Assembly (NCBI GenBank): GCA_947253305.1
Contig: CAMXYZ010000007.1
Coordinates: forward strand, 1 to 25,873
Reading direction: 5' to 3'
DNA: 25,873 nucleotides
Origin: an uncultured Helcococcus sp.
GTDB taxonomy: Bacteria; Bacillota; Clostridia; Tissierellales; Peptoniphilaceae
Under the pieces are notes generated by a model, which made no database searches, had not been told where the DNA came from, and saw only the letters and a list, made by a program, of their open reading frames with translations. Made by a program: the position numbers and the translations under genes. The first letter of the stretch is position 1. Each line of letters opens with the position of its first letter. Positions 14,526 through 23,044 of the stretch are shown here, in pieces.

Positions 14526-15563
14526 ATGATAAGTTTTTACAATGACTATAATGAAATAGGACATCCAGCACTTTTAGAAGAAATGACGAGATTAAAAGAT
14601 AAAAAATTTATCGGATATTCTGAGGATGAGGAAGTTAAAAATGCTATAAAATTAATAAAAAAAGAATTAAATGATGAAAATGTAAGTATTCATTTTGTAA
14701 ATACTGGAACCATAGCAAATGTGTTGGGAATACTTTTTTCTTTAGAGCGATATGAATCAGTAATTTCAGCAAATACTGGTCATATAATAAATACGGAAAA
14801 TGGAGCAATAGAAGCTACTGGTCATCAAGTTATACAAGTTAAAGAAGAAAATGGTAAGATAACTGGGGAAAGATTAAAGAAAGCAATTTATAATAATAGA
14901 AATGAGTTTTCATCAAAGCCGGGAGTTGTCTATATATCTAATGCCACAGAATTAGGTACTGTATATAATAAAAAAGAATTAGAAGAATTACATAATATTT
15001 GCAGAAAAAATGACATGTATCTATTTATGGATGGCGCAAGAATTGCAACAGCCATTGCATCATCAAAATCTGATTTAGAATTCAAAGATATAACTAAGTA
15101 TGTAGATATATTTACTATTGGTGGTAATAAAAATGGATTTATATTTGGAGAGGCTTTAGTTATAGTAAATGATAATTTAAAATCTAAATACGAAAGAAAG
15201 ATAATAAAACAAAGAGGTTCTTTATTAGCGAAAGGTTTCTTATTAGGAATACAATTTAGAACTATGTTTGAGACTCGTTTATTTTTTGAAAATGCTAAAA
15301 ATGCTGTTGAAATGGCAGAAAGATTAGGGAAAGCTTTTGAAAAATGTGGAATCAATCCATGTTATAATATTGAATCAAATATTATATTTGTCGATTTACC
15401 AATAGTAATACATGAGAAATTATCAAAAGATTTTATGTATTCAAGTGAAAAGATAAGTGATGAAAAAGTACATTGTAGATTCTTAACGTCTTGGGCAACA
15501 AGAATAGAGGACATAGAGGAATTTGAAAAAAGTTTAAGTTCTATAGTGGAAGAATTAAATTAG
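14526..15563 (+). CDS. ltaE: Low-specificity L-threonine aldolase-type PLP enzyme
   Basis: 345 residues, fold type I PLP enzyme of the beta-eliminating lyase/threonine aldolase family. It splits L-threonine or L-allo-threonine to glycine and acetaldehyde. Visible: the N-terminal NDYNEIGHPALLEEM pattern, NTGTIANVLGI (cofactor phosphate site), VVYISNATELGTVY, the cofactor-ring aspartate in FMDGARIATA, and the Schiff-base lysine in TIGGNKNGF. The usual form of that last motif is GGTKNG; here Asn replaces Thr. Good ribosome binding site (TAGGAG). It lies 14 bases after the comF-like gene and ends the murA-led run. No terminator is obvious before the next promoter. Confidence 0.88.
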   Translation: MISFYNDYNEIGHPALLEEMTRLKDKKFIGYSEDEEVKNAIKLIKKELNDENVSIHFVNTGTIANVLGILFSLERYESVISANTGHIINTENGAIEATGHQVIQVKEENGKITGERLKKAIYNNRNEFSSKPGVVYISNATELGTVYNKKELEELHNICRKNDMYLFMDGARIATAIASSKSDLEFKDITKYVDIFTIGGNKNGFIFGEALVIVNDNLKSKYERKIIKQRGSLLAKGFLLGIQFRTMFETRLFFENAKNAVEMAERLGKAFEKCGINPCYNIESNIIFVDLPIVIHEKLSKDFMYSSEKISDEKVHCRFLTSWATRIEDIEEFEKSLSSIVEELN

Positions 15564-15584
15564 AAAATATTTTCAAATAATCTG

Positions 15585-15593
15585 TGATATAAT
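15585..15593 (+). promoter_or_regulatory. Extended -10 promoter of the ABC exporter operon
   Basis: TGATATAAT, a perfect TATAAT (15588-15593) with the TGn extension. No good -35 hexamer is present at 17 bases. The start codon is at 15622, after AAGGAG. Confidence 0.55.
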
Positions 15594-15621
15594 TAACTGA
15601 AAATAAAGAAAAGGAGTTAAT

Positions 15622-16527
15622 ATGAGACTAGAAGTAAAAGGTTTAAACAAAAGTTTCGGTGAAAAACAAGTACTTCATGATGTTTCTTTTAAAGTTGATA
15701 ATGGTAGAGCGCTAGGGTTTCTAGGAAGAAATGGTGCCGGAAAAACAACAACTATTAGAATTATTATGGATGTATTCAAAGCTGATAGTGGCCAGGTACT
15801 ATTAGATGGAAAAAAATTTATCAGATCAGATTATAAAGTAGGATATTTACCAGAAGAGAGAGGTATGTATCAGGAGATTAATCTATTAGATCAATTAATT
15901 TATTTTGGTCAATTAAAAGGAATGACTAAAGAAGCAGCTAAAGAATCAGCATTAAATGGTTTAAAGAGAATGGAACTTGATTCTTATGCAAATAAGAAGC
16001 TTAAAACTTTATCAAAAGGTAATCAACAAAAAGTTCAAATATTACAAGCAGTAATTGACGATCCAGATATAGTTATATTTGACGAGCCCTTCAGTGGATT
16101 GGACCCTGTTAACTCTCTAGTTCTACAGGATATTATAAAAGAATTTATTGATAAGGATAGATTAGTAATATTTTCATCACATCAAATGTCATCTGTTGAA
16201 AAATTCTGCGACGATATAGTAATTATAAAGAATGGTAGCATCGCTTTAGAAGGAGATCTTGATGCGATTAAATCCGAAAAAGGAAAAGATATATATTCTT
16301 TAGAATTAGAAGATTACAGCAATATAGACTCTATAAATACTATTCCTGAAGTATTAGAATATGTAGAAAATAATAATAAGATTTTAATCAAGGTAAAAGA
16401 TAATTATGATTCAAATAATTTATTAAAGTCATTATTAAATCTAGATTTTAAGATATTGAAATTTGAACCATATAGACCTAGCCTAGAAACAATATTTATA
16501 GAATTAGATAAAGGAGAATTAATATGA
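15622..16527 (+). CDS. ABC transporter ATPase, NatA-like
   Basis: 301 residues: an ATP-binding subunit with Walker A GRNGAGKT at 35-42, Q-loop region LPEERGMYQEI, a variant signature LSKGNQQKVQ, Walker B IVIFDEPFSGLDP and the switch histidine in FSSHQM. The last 80 residues form the accessory domain of the DUF4162 type common in NatA/YhaQ-like proteins. It powers the ABC-2 permease encoded next; the genes overlap by four bases, which suggests coupled translation and a stable complex at the membrane. Family members export sodium ions, antimicrobials or peptides; substrate unknown here. The signature LSKGN is frequent in this subfamily and is not a defect. Confidence 0.9.
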   Translation: MRLEVKGLNKSFGEKQVLHDVSFKVDNGRALGFLGRNGAGKTTTIRIIMDVFKADSGQVLLDGKKFIRSDYKVGYLPEERGMYQEINLLDQLIYFGQLKGMTKEAAKESALNGLKRMELDSYANKKLKTLSKGNQQKVQILQAVIDDPDIVIFDEPFSGLDPVNSLVLQDIIKEFIDKDRLVIFSSHQMSSVEKFCDDIVIIKNGSIALEGDLDAIKSEKGKDIYSLELEDYSNIDSINTIPEVLEYVENNNKILIKVKDNYDSNNLLKSLLNLDFKILKFEPYRPSLETIFIELDKGELI

Positions 16528-17792
16528 GAAAATTTTTAAATGTATTTAAATTTGAACTATCTCAAATTTTCAAACAAAAATCATTCTATATTACAATGTT
16601 TGTTACAGCGGCTATAGTGTTTGGCCTTACATTTATTCCTAGAATTAATTCAGACAATGGATTTACTCCAGGAGGCATTGCTGAAGATTTACCAGATAAC
16701 AATGAAGAAAATATTGAAGAATTACCAGATGAAGAAAAAGAAAGTATCGCTTTATTTGTAAATGGCAAGGTAAACCAAGCAACAATAAATGAGCTTAAAT
16801 TAGCATATAATGTAAAAGAAGTGAATAGTGAAGAACAACTATCCGAATTAGTTGAAAAATCAGAAGTTGATATGGGAGTTATTCTAACTGGAGATTTAGA
16901 AGCTAAAGTATTAGTTAAAGATCAAGGAATATTCAATAATCCTACAAATTATTTATCTCATATTTTAGAAAACAACTATAAATACAATATCGCTCTTGAA
17001 GAGGAAGGAATAAGCAGGGAAGCTTATGAAAGATTAGAATCTGTAACACCTGTAGTCGAAACTGAAAATTTAGGTAAGAATCCAATTGTTGGATATACAA
17101 TATCATATTTAGCATTGATGTTTTTATATTTTACAATATTAATGCATGGTAATGGTGTAGCTACAGATGTCGCTAAGGAAAAAGATTCAAGAACAATGGA
17201 AATACTAATTACAAATATAAAGCCAAAATTCTTAATATGGGGTAAAGTATTTGCAAGAGCTGTTTCTACATTAATTCAATTAGTAGTATTAATAATTGCT
17301 GTATATGCTGGTATAAAAATAAATGGAACAGTATCTGCAGAAGTTACACAAATGGTATCTGATTTATTTGGAACAGTAAAATCTATAGATATTGTTCTAT
17401 TAACAGTATTTGCATTAACAGGTGTAATAATGTATTACTTCTTGTTTGCATCATTTGGATCACTAGTTAATAAAGTTGATGAATTACCACAAGTATTATC
17501 ACCTATAACAATGTTGATAGTTGCAGCATTTATGCTTCCAATGTTTTCAATATCAAGCCCAACATCACAACTTATGAAGATAGTATCATTCATACCATTT
17601 ACTTCACCATTAGCAATATTCCCAAGATATCTAATGACTTCAATGCCAATTACAGAAGTATTAATAAGTTATATTATCTTATTAATAACTACATTTATAA
17701 TGGCTTGGTTATCAAATAGAATATATAGATATGGTACATTAAATTATGGAAACAAATTGAATGTTTGGAAATTATTAACAAAGAAACAATAG
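16524..17792 (+). CDS. ABC-2 type permease, NatB-like
   Basis: 422 residues. One N-terminal membrane segment (about 20-38) is followed by a large extracytoplasmic domain (about 40-175, rich in acidic residues), then a cluster of about five segments: roughly 190-210, 240-262, 287-312, 325-347 and 375-397. The short motif VATDVAKEKDSRTMEILITNIKP before the second segment is typical of ABC-2 exporters (KE-xxT-E/L-LLxT). It forms the channel for the NatA-like ATPase encoded immediately upstream. Start fixed by AAAGGAG and the four-base overlap. The substrate cannot be told from sequence. A terminator lies just after the stop. Confidence 0.88.
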   Translation: MRKFLNVFKFELSQIFKQKSFYITMFVTAAIVFGLTFIPRINSDNGFTPGGIAEDLPDNNEENIEELPDEEKESIALFVNGKVNQATINELKLAYNVKEVNSEEQLSELVEKSEVDMGVILTGDLEAKVLVKDQGIFNNPTNYLSHILENNYKYNIALEEEGISREAYERLESVTPVVETENLGKNPIVGYTISYLALMFLYFTILMHGNGVATDVAKEKDSRTMEILITNIKPKFLIWGKVFARAVSTLIQLVVLIIAVYAGIKINGTVSAEVTQMVSDLFGTVKSIDIVLLTVFALTGVIMYYFLFASFGSLVNKVDELPQVLSPITMLIVAAFMLPMFSISSPTSQLMKIVSFIPFTSPLAIFPRYLMTSMPITEVLISYIILLITTFIMAWLSNRIYRYGTLNYGNKLNVWKLLTKKQ

Positions 17793-17795
17793 ATT

Positions 17796-17836
17796 AAAAG
17801 AGGCATTGGTATAGAAAAAATTACCTATGCCTTTTT
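17796..17836 (+). terminator. Rho-independent terminator of the ABC exporter operon
   Basis: AAAAGAGGCATTGGTA (17796-17811) pairs with TACCTATGCCTTTTT (17822-17836) with one internal mismatch, ending in a T-run. It begins four bases after the permease stop. Confidence 0.8.
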
Positions 17837-17874
17837 ATTTATGTGTATTAAGTTTACAATTTAAACATTAAAAC

Positions 17875-17903
17875 TTGACAAATAATTATGAAAATATTAT
17901 TAT
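17875..17903 (+). promoter_or_regulatory. Promoter of the secreted/membrane protein pair
   Basis: TTGACA (17875-17880), a 17-base spacer and TATTAT (17898-17903); a perfect TATAAT also occurs at 17901-17906. AGGAGG at 17923-17928 precedes the start at 17934. Confidence 0.65.
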
Positions 17904-17933
17904 AATAATAACTATAATATTTAGGAGGGAAAA

Positions 17934-18572
17934 ATGAAAAAAGCAATTATAAAACTTTTGAGTTTTATTATAATAGTAAGTTTTGTATGTCCGCCAATTT
18001 CACAAGCAAGCAATAATTCTGAGTATGTTGTAAAAATAATATATCAAGACCAAAATAAAATAGTTACTGCTAATATTCCTAATAATTTGTCCGAAAATAA
18101 ATATTATTTAGATAAAATTAAAACACAATATTTAGAAAGTTTAAATAAGACAGTAAATTTCAATAATTTTGATAGAAATTATATTGAAATGCCTTTATTT
18201 GTTACACCCGAAAATCCACCAAGAGCTACTAAAAAACTTATTAGTTTAAAAAGGTGGGGATATAATGATGTTATAAGAAAATTATCCGAGACAAAGAAAG
18301 GAAATGCAGCTATGAGAAAGGCTATTAATTCAAACGTGCCGCAAGCTGTAGCCGCTATTATAGATTTGCTTGGAGGTAAGGGTGTAGCATCATTAGCTAG
18401 AGCACTTTTCGGAGTATATTCAGAGTATTTATCATATGTAAGTGAAAAATGGTTAGCAGAATCAGCAGTTTTGATTCTAAAGGGAAGAATAAGATACGTA
18501 GAACAAAGAATATACCAAAATTTAGCGGGAGATTATCCTAAAGTCTTTGTGGAGCATAGGAGAGTAAAATAA
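17934..18572 (+). CDS. Secreted protein of unknown family
   Basis: 212 residues. A classical signal peptide (MKKAIIKLLSFIIIVSFVC) probably ends after the SQA at about 24-26, so the mature protein is about 186 residues and exported. The middle (about 30-100) is polar. Residues about 130-165 form a Gly/Ala-rich hydrophobic stretch (VAAIIDLLGGKGVASLARAL) followed by an amphipathic region (LSYVSEKWLAESAVLILKG), and the tail is basic (Lys, Arg, His). No cysteine is seen in the mature part and no known domain is recognised. The next gene overlaps its stop by one base (TAATG) and codes for a small polytopic membrane protein. A cationic secreted protein with a hydrophobic glycine-rich segment next to a small membrane protein has the layout of a bacteriocin and its immunity protein, but this is inference only. 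Confidence 0.75.
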   Translation: MKKAIIKLLSFIIIVSFVCPPISQASNNSEYVVKIIYQDQNKIVTANIPNNLSENKYYLDKIKTQYLESLNKTVNFNNFDRNYIEMPLFVTPENPPRATKKLISLKRWGYNDVIRKLSETKKGNAAMRKAINSNVPQAVAAIIDLLGGKGVASLARALFGVYSEYLSYVSEKWLAESAVLILKGRIRYVEQRIYQNLAGDYPKVFVEHRRVK

Positions 18573-18892
18573 TGTTGAAGAAAAATTATCTGTTAATAGT
18601 ATTAATAATTTCATTTTTATGTTTTTACTTACCACAAATTCATGGTTTAGAATATCTACACATAATATTTATACCATTGTTTTTCTTTATCCATAGATAT
18701 TTAAGGAGGAACAAATATTCTAATGAAAGTATAAAAACATTTAAAAAATATAATATTCTTGTTGGATTTTTATGCATAATTATTTATCTCGCTCTAAGTT
18801 ATTTTACAGAAGTAGAAAAAATATATTATGATATTTTTATAAGTTTAGCTTTGGCAATAGCTGTATTAACAGGATCTTTACAGAATGAGTAA
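18572..18892 (+). CDS. Small four-segment membrane protein of unknown function
   Basis: 106 residues, almost all hydrophobic. Likely membrane segments at about 6-22, 28-43, 61-80 and 84-102, separated by a basic loop (HRYLRRNKYSNESIKTFKKY, about 41-60). No family recognised. Its start codon shares the final A of the upstream stop (TAATG), with AGGAG 12 bases before, so it is translationally coupled to the secreted protein gene. Size and topology resemble immunity proteins for membrane-active bacteriocins, or a small accessory membrane protein; there is no motif to choose between these. Confidence 0.7.
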   Translation: MLKKNYLLIVLIISFLCFYLPQIHGLEYLHIIFIPLFFFIHRYLRRNKYSNESIKTFKKYNILVGFLCIIIYLALSYFTEVEKIYYDIFISLALAIAVLTGSLQNE

Positions 18893-18931
18893 AGATTAAT
18901 AATTAATTATATAGTACGAGATAGATAAAAA

Positions 18932-19009
18932 GGGCTGTTGCATAAGTCCTAATGACAAAAAAAATACGAGGACTTTTGGGGTCAGTTCAAAAAGTCCTCG
19001 TATTTTTTT
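18932..19009. mobile_element. Probable insertion-sequence end remnant
   Basis: GGGCTGTTGCATAAGTC at 18932-18948 resembles terminal inverted repeats of several transposase families whose ends carry a GGGCTGTTGCA-type core (for example IS1182-like elements, from memory). A large hairpin follows within ten bases, as transposase terminators often lie just inside such ends. No transposase gene and no second copy of the repeat, in either orientation, is seen in the window, so this would be a decayed fragment of about 80 bases. Confidence 0.45.
18958..19009. terminator. Strong bidirectional terminator hairpin
   Basis: A perfect 20-bp stem (18958-18977 with 18990-19009; core ATACGAGGACTTTT) around a 12-base loop, flanked by A-runs on the left and T-runs on the right. 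It works on both strands. It separates the membrane protein gene (+) from the convergent YihY-family gene ending at 19031. Confidence 0.85.
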
Positions 19010-19030
19010 GATGAAATAAATTATTAAAAA

Positions 19031-20020
19031 CTATCTTAAATCGACAATGCCATCTTTATCTTTGGATTGACTATCATCAGATTCTCTTCTTATACTTTCT
19101 TGAAGTTTTTCATTTTTTCTTTCTATCATTTTATGTTCTCTATCTAAATCTTCAGGAGTTCTTTTTGCTAACACAACATCTATATATGTTTTTGTAAATA
19201 AAGCCCCATAGACTATCATTTGACATATACCGAGCAACCAAACTAATGATACTAATATACTTCCAAGTGATCCATATATACTTGGTGATTTTGTGATAAC
19301 ATCATTAGATATTCTATAGAATAATGTTATACCTGCAATTAATAATGTTGCGATTACTGCTCCTATTAAAGATTCTAGGAATGTTATTCTAGTTTCTCTA
19401 TTAAAAGATGGGGCATATCTATAAAAGAATATAAACACAATTATTGATAATAGGAATGGCATTAGAAAACCAATACCTTCAATTAATATTCCTGAAATAG
19501 CATCTAATATCTCATAATTATTTGTAAATGACTTTATAAAATCTACGATTTTTTCATTAAAAACAGTAAATAGCATTAAAAGTATTAGTAATACGAAAAA
19601 TACTACAGTATAAATTACTGAAAATATTAAATCGAAAAATGGAATTTTTGATTTTGTATGCACTCCAAATATAGAATTAAGAGCTATCTTAAGACCTTTG
19701 AAACCTCTTGATGCTGCCCATACTGCTGATAATATTGCGACAATTGAAATTGATGAAGAACCACTATTTGCAAAATTATCGATCATTGGATTTATTATAT
19801 TCTTTACATCATTAGGTAAGTTTTCAGTCAAGCCCATAAATAAATCGCCTATATTTGGTACAACAAGCACTAAAACTTGAAATATAATCATCAATAATGG
19901 AATTAATGATAATAGTAAGTAGTATGCTAGATGTGTAGATGCAAGTGTTGTAGCTGTTTCAGAATTTTTCTTTATAAAATAAATGGCGAAATTCTTTACT
20001 TTTTCAAATTTTTTATTCAT
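19031..20020 (-). CDS. YihY/BrkB-family integral membrane protein
   Basis: 329 residues with about six membrane segments and the family hallmarks: the STHLAYYLLLSLIPLLMII segment near 28-46, the loop ending AVWAASRGFKGLKIALNSIFG near 105-125, and LGSILVSLVWLLGICQMIVYGALF near the C-terminus. The last 45 residues are a charged cytoplasmic tail (KRTPEDLDREHKMIERKNE). The family was once called ribonuclease BN in error; its real role is unknown, possibly transport or envelope stability. On the reverse strand AAGAGG precedes the ATG. It is divergent from the gene starting at 20114, with the promoters of both within 93 bases. A single gene, ending at the bidirectional hairpin. Confidence 0.92.
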   Translation of the reverse strand: MNKKFEKVKNFAIYFIKKNSETATTLASTHLAYYLLLSLIPLLMIIFQVLVLVVPNIGDLFMGLTENLPNDVKNIINPMIDNFANSGSSSISIVAILSAVWAASRGFKGLKIALNSIFGVHTKSKIPFFDLIFSVIYTVVFFVLLILLMLFTVFNEKIVDFIKSFTNNYEILDAISGILIEGIGFLMPFLLSIIVFIFFYRYAPSFNRETRITFLESLIGAVIATLLIAGITLFYRISNDVITKSPSIYGSLGSILVSLVWLLGICQMIVYGALFTKTYIDVVLAKRTPEDLDREHKMIERKNEKLQESIRRESDDSQSKDKDGIVDLR

Positions 20021-20087
20021 AAATTAACCTCTTATATATATCGTAATAATATTTTTACCCTATACTAGTATTGTAACACTTTTATTA

Positions 20088-20096
20088 TGTTATAAT
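20088..20096 (+). promoter_or_regulatory. Extended -10 promoter for the membrane-anchored protein gene
   Basis: TGTTATAAT, a perfect TATAAT (20091-20096) with a TGn extension. TTGTAA at 20071-20076 is present but only 14 bases upstream. Confidence 0.5.
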
Positions 20097-20113
20097 TTTA
20101 TTTGAGGTGTATT

Positions 20114-21124
20114 ATGACAAGAAGAGATAGAAAAAGATTAAAAAGAAGAAGAAATAAAAATAAAAAATTCCGACTTATTATATTATCTATATTATTAACT
20201 TTCGCAGTAATTTTCGTTTTAGGTAAATTATCAAATAAGAGAAATAAAGCGAATGATAAGAAGTATAAGGAGACTATTACTGAAACTAAAGATAATGAAA
20301 ATGTAGAAAATGAAAAAGAAAAATCAGAAGAAGTTAAAGAAACAGAAGAGATAAAAGAAGTTAGCTCAGAAAAAAAATTAAGAGAAATAAAAGCTAGATT
20401 AGATAAAAAAAACGATGATTTAATTGAGAGAATTAATAATTATTTAAATGACAATAAAATTGATCAAAAACATATAGAATTAGCTTATCAATCAATAGAT
20501 AAAGATAATCAATTTAGATATAGTAGCGATACATTGGTACCATTAAGTAAATACAATGCTTTTATTTTATCTATGCTTGCAGAAGATTTGTCTAAAGAAA
20601 AAGTTTTAAATCTACAAGACACATTAGATTTATCAAGTATTGAAGATATCGATGAGAATAAATTCGTATCCTATGAACAATTAATAAAGGATAGCATAAT
20701 AAAGGAAGATATTTCATATCTTGAGGTTATAATGGATTTAATAGAAAAAACTCAAGATCAAAAATGGTACGATATAGCGAATTCAAAATATGGAATTAAT
20801 ATAACTGATGAAAATAAAATATCTATAAATGACATTATGAAGCTTGCTAATATATTAATATCCAAAGAAGAAGATAAATATATTTATCAAGATACAATAA
20901 ATACATTGATGCAAAACGCAAATGAGAAATCGACAGTTGATAAATTCAATGAATCAAACTTCTTAGTCTATATTGGAGGAAGTCAATTCGAATATAATTT
21001 TGAAATGGGAATTATATTTGGTGAAGCATCATATATTTATACAATATATACACCATTTTCAAAAGAGACTACAAAAGTTGATTTAAGAAATATATTAAAT
21101 TCTTGGGTAAATGATTATAAATAA
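20114..21124 (+). CDS. Membrane-anchored protein with a degenerate beta-lactamase-like domain
   Basis: 336 residues from the ATG at 20114, supported by GAGGTG at 20104-20109; a TTG at 20102 in the same frame lies before that site. The N-terminus is strongly basic (MTRRDRKRLKRRRNKNKKFR), then one membrane segment at 21-39, then a Lys/Glu-rich linker, probably coiled, at about 45-115. The extracellular part from about 116 follows the layout of class A beta-lactamase-type serine hydrolases, but the three catalytic motifs are altered: SDTL (138-141, followed by VPL) where SxxK is expected, KED (197-199) for SDN, and YIG (286-288) for KTG, followed by the strand FEMGIIFGEASYIYTIYTP. If the fold is right, the enzyme is dead and may bind peptidoglycan or a partner. 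It ends 13 bases before pepF. Confidence 0.72.
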   Translation: MTRRDRKRLKRRRNKNKKFRLIILSILLTFAVIFVLGKLSNKRNKANDKKYKETITETKDNENVENEKEKSEEVKETEEIKEVSSEKKLREIKARLDKKNDDLIERINNYLNDNKIDQKHIELAYQSIDKDNQFRYSSDTLVPLSKYNAFILSMLAEDLSKEKVLNLQDTLDLSSIEDIDENKFVSYEQLIKDSIIKEDISYLEVIMDLIEKTQDQKWYDIANSKYGINITDENKISINDIMKLANILISKEEDKYIYQDTINTLMQNANEKSTVDKFNESNFLVYIGGSQFEYNFEMGIIFGEASYIYTIYTPFSKETTKVDLRNILNSWVNDYK

Positions 21125-21137
21125 ATGAGGAGATTAT

Positions 21138-22940
21138 ATGAAAAGAATAGATGTAAATGTAAAGGAAACTTGGGATTTAAGCCAAATATTTGAAACAGAA
21201 TTCGAGTACAATAGTTCACTAGAAATGTTTAAGGATTTAGTTGATGTATTTGTAGATAATTATAAAGATAAAATAGATAATTTAGAGACAGTTAACAATT
21301 CAATATTAGATTTTATAGAAATCTCTGAATTGATATCAGTACTAGGAGCATATGCTACATTACCATTGGAAGCAGATTATTCAGATGAAAAAGCTAAAGA
21401 TAGAAGAGCAGAATTTTATTCAATAATCTATCCATATTATGCTAAATTAAGTTTCTATAAAAATGAATTATTACAATTAGATCAAGAAATATTAGAAGAA
21501 GCTAGCAAGAATCCTGAAAACAAAGTATTTATCGAAGATATATTAGAATTCAAATCACATTCATTAGACACAAATGTTGAAGAGATATTATCTCAATTAT
21601 CAGAGACTATGAATCTTCCATATACTATTTACAATACTAGCAAATTACAGGATATGAGCTTTGATAATTTTGAAGCTGATGGTAAGACATATAAGCTTTC
21701 TTACAATTTATATGAAGATGGTTATGATAGTTCTCCAAATACTGAAATTAGAAGAAATTCATTTAAAGAATTTTCAAAGATTTTAAGAAATTATCAAAAT
21801 ACAACAGCCGCAGCCTATAATGCGCAAGTTCAAAAAGAAAAGACATTATCTAATATAAGAAAATATGATTCTGTTTTTGAATATTTATTAAAATCACAAA
21901 AGGTGGATAGAAGCCTATATGATAGACAAATTGATGTAATAATGAACGAATTGGCTCCTCATATGAGAAGATATGCTAAGCTATTAAAGAGAATACACAA
22001 ACTAGATACTATGAAATACTCTGACTTAAAGATGGAAGTGGATCCAGATTATTCACCAAAAGTTACATATGAACAAGCTAAGGAATATATATTAGATGGA
22101 TTATCAATATTAGGTGAAGACTATCAAGAGATATTAGTTGATGCATTTGAGAATAGGTGGATTGACTATGCAAATAACGAAGAAAAATCAACAGGTGCAT
22201 TTTGTTCATCGCCATATGGAACTAATAGCTTTATATTGATGACCTTTAATAATTCGATGTCTGATGTAATGACACTTGCTCATGAATTAGGGCACGCAGG
22301 CCATTTCCAATTAGCTCATGAAAATCAAAATATATTAAATTCAGATTCATCCATGTATTTTGTTGAAGCTCCTTCAACATGTAATGAATTAATACTAGAA
22401 AATTATCTATTAGACAAGGCAGAAGAAAAAAATGATTTAAGAATGAAGAGATGGATATTATCACAGATGATATCAAAAACTTATTATCATAATTTTGTAA
22501 CACATTTATTAGAAGCTCACTATCAAAGAGAAGTGTATGAGATAGTAGATAAGGGAGGGCATGTATATGCAGACACATTAAATTCACTATATAAATCTAC
22601 TTTAGAAAAATTCTGGGGAGATGCAGTAGATTTAGAAGAAGGTTGTGAATTAACTTGGATGAGACAGCCACATTATTATATGGGACTGTATCCATATACT
22701 TATTCTGCGGGGCTTACAATAGGAACTCAAGTAGCTAAGAAAATTAGAGAGAATGGTATAGAAGAAGCTGAAGATTGGAAGAAAGTCCTTAAAATGGGTG
22801 GAACCAAAATTCCGCAAGAACTAGCAAACGTAGCAGGAGTAGATGTATCAACTGATAAACCTCTAAAAGATACAATTGCATATATTGGCTCTATAATTGA
22901 TGAGATTGAAGAGATATCAAAGGTGTTGGGAGAGATATAG
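21138..22940 (+). CDS. pepF: Oligoendopeptidase F (M3 zinc peptidase)
   Basis: 600 residues, the standard length. The zinc site is HELGHAGH at 382-389 (His382, Glu383, His386), with the third ligand expected in FVEAPSTCNE about 25 residues on. The N-terminal helical domain (VKETWDLSQIFETEFEYNS) is typical of PepF, which cuts oligopeptides of roughly 7-17 residues in the cytoplasm. The C-terminal FWGDAVDLEEGCELTWMRQPHYY and YPYTYSAGLTIG segments form the substrate cleft. Ribosome binding site GAGGAG. Probably cotranscribed with the upstream membrane-anchored protein. PepF can affect nutrition from peptides and degrade signal or leader peptides, but the window gives no proof of such a link to the C39 module. 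Confidence 0.95.
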   Translation: MKRIDVNVKETWDLSQIFETEFEYNSSLEMFKDLVDVFVDNYKDKIDNLETVNNSILDFIEISELISVLGAYATLPLEADYSDEKAKDRRAEFYSIIYPYYAKLSFYKNELLQLDQEILEEASKNPENKVFIEDILEFKSHSLDTNVEEILSQLSETMNLPYTIYNTSKLQDMSFDNFEADGKTYKLSYNLYEDGYDSSPNTEIRRNSFKEFSKILRNYQNTTAAAYNAQVQKEKTLSNIRKYDSVFEYLLKSQKVDRSLYDRQIDVIMNELAPHMRRYAKLLKRIHKLDTMKYSDLKMEVDPDYSPKVTYEQAKEYILDGLSILGEDYQEILVDAFENRWIDYANNEEKSTGAFCSSPYGTNSFILMTFNNSMSDVMTLAHELGHAGHFQLAHENQNILNSDSSMYFVEAPSTCNELILENYLLDKAEEKNDLRMKRWILSQMISKTYYHNFVTHLLEAHYQREVYEIVDKGGHVYADTLNSLYKSTLEKFWGDAVDLEEGCELTWMRQPHYYMGLYPYTYSAGLTIGTQVAKKIRENGIEEAEDWKKVLKMGGTKIPQELANVAGVDVSTDKPLKDTIAYIGSIIDEIEEISKVLGEI

Positions 22941-22971
22941 GAATTAAATAATTAAAAATTAGTTTAAAAAT

Positions 22972-23007
22972 CAGAGACATATGAAGTTAATTGTCTCTGT
23001 TTTTTTG
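22972..23007. terminator. Terminator between pepF and the XRE regulator gene
   Basis: CAGAGACA (22972-22979) pairs with TGTCTCTG (22992-22999), preceded by A residues and followed by seven T residues. Being flanked on both sides by A/T runs, it could stop transcription from both converging genes. Confidence 0.75.
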
Positions 23008-23044
23008 TATTAAGATTTAAGACGAGAGAATAAAATTTTAAATA

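Noticed and set aside
14930..15355. Minus-strand open frame of 141 codons within threonine aldolase
   Set aside because: Shadow of a well-supported gene; low-complexity translation and no ribosome binding site.
18932..19009. Complete miniature inverted-repeat element
   Set aside because: Only one terminal repeat is visible; no inverted second copy is found nearby, so it is called a fragment.
20102..20113. TTG start adding four residues to the membrane-anchored protein
   Set aside because: It lies at or before the Shine-Dalgarno GAGGTG; the ATG at 20114 is correctly spaced.
22246..22587. Minus-strand open frame across the pepF zinc site
   Set aside because: It is antisense to the conserved HELGH region, whose coding constraint explains the lack of stops.
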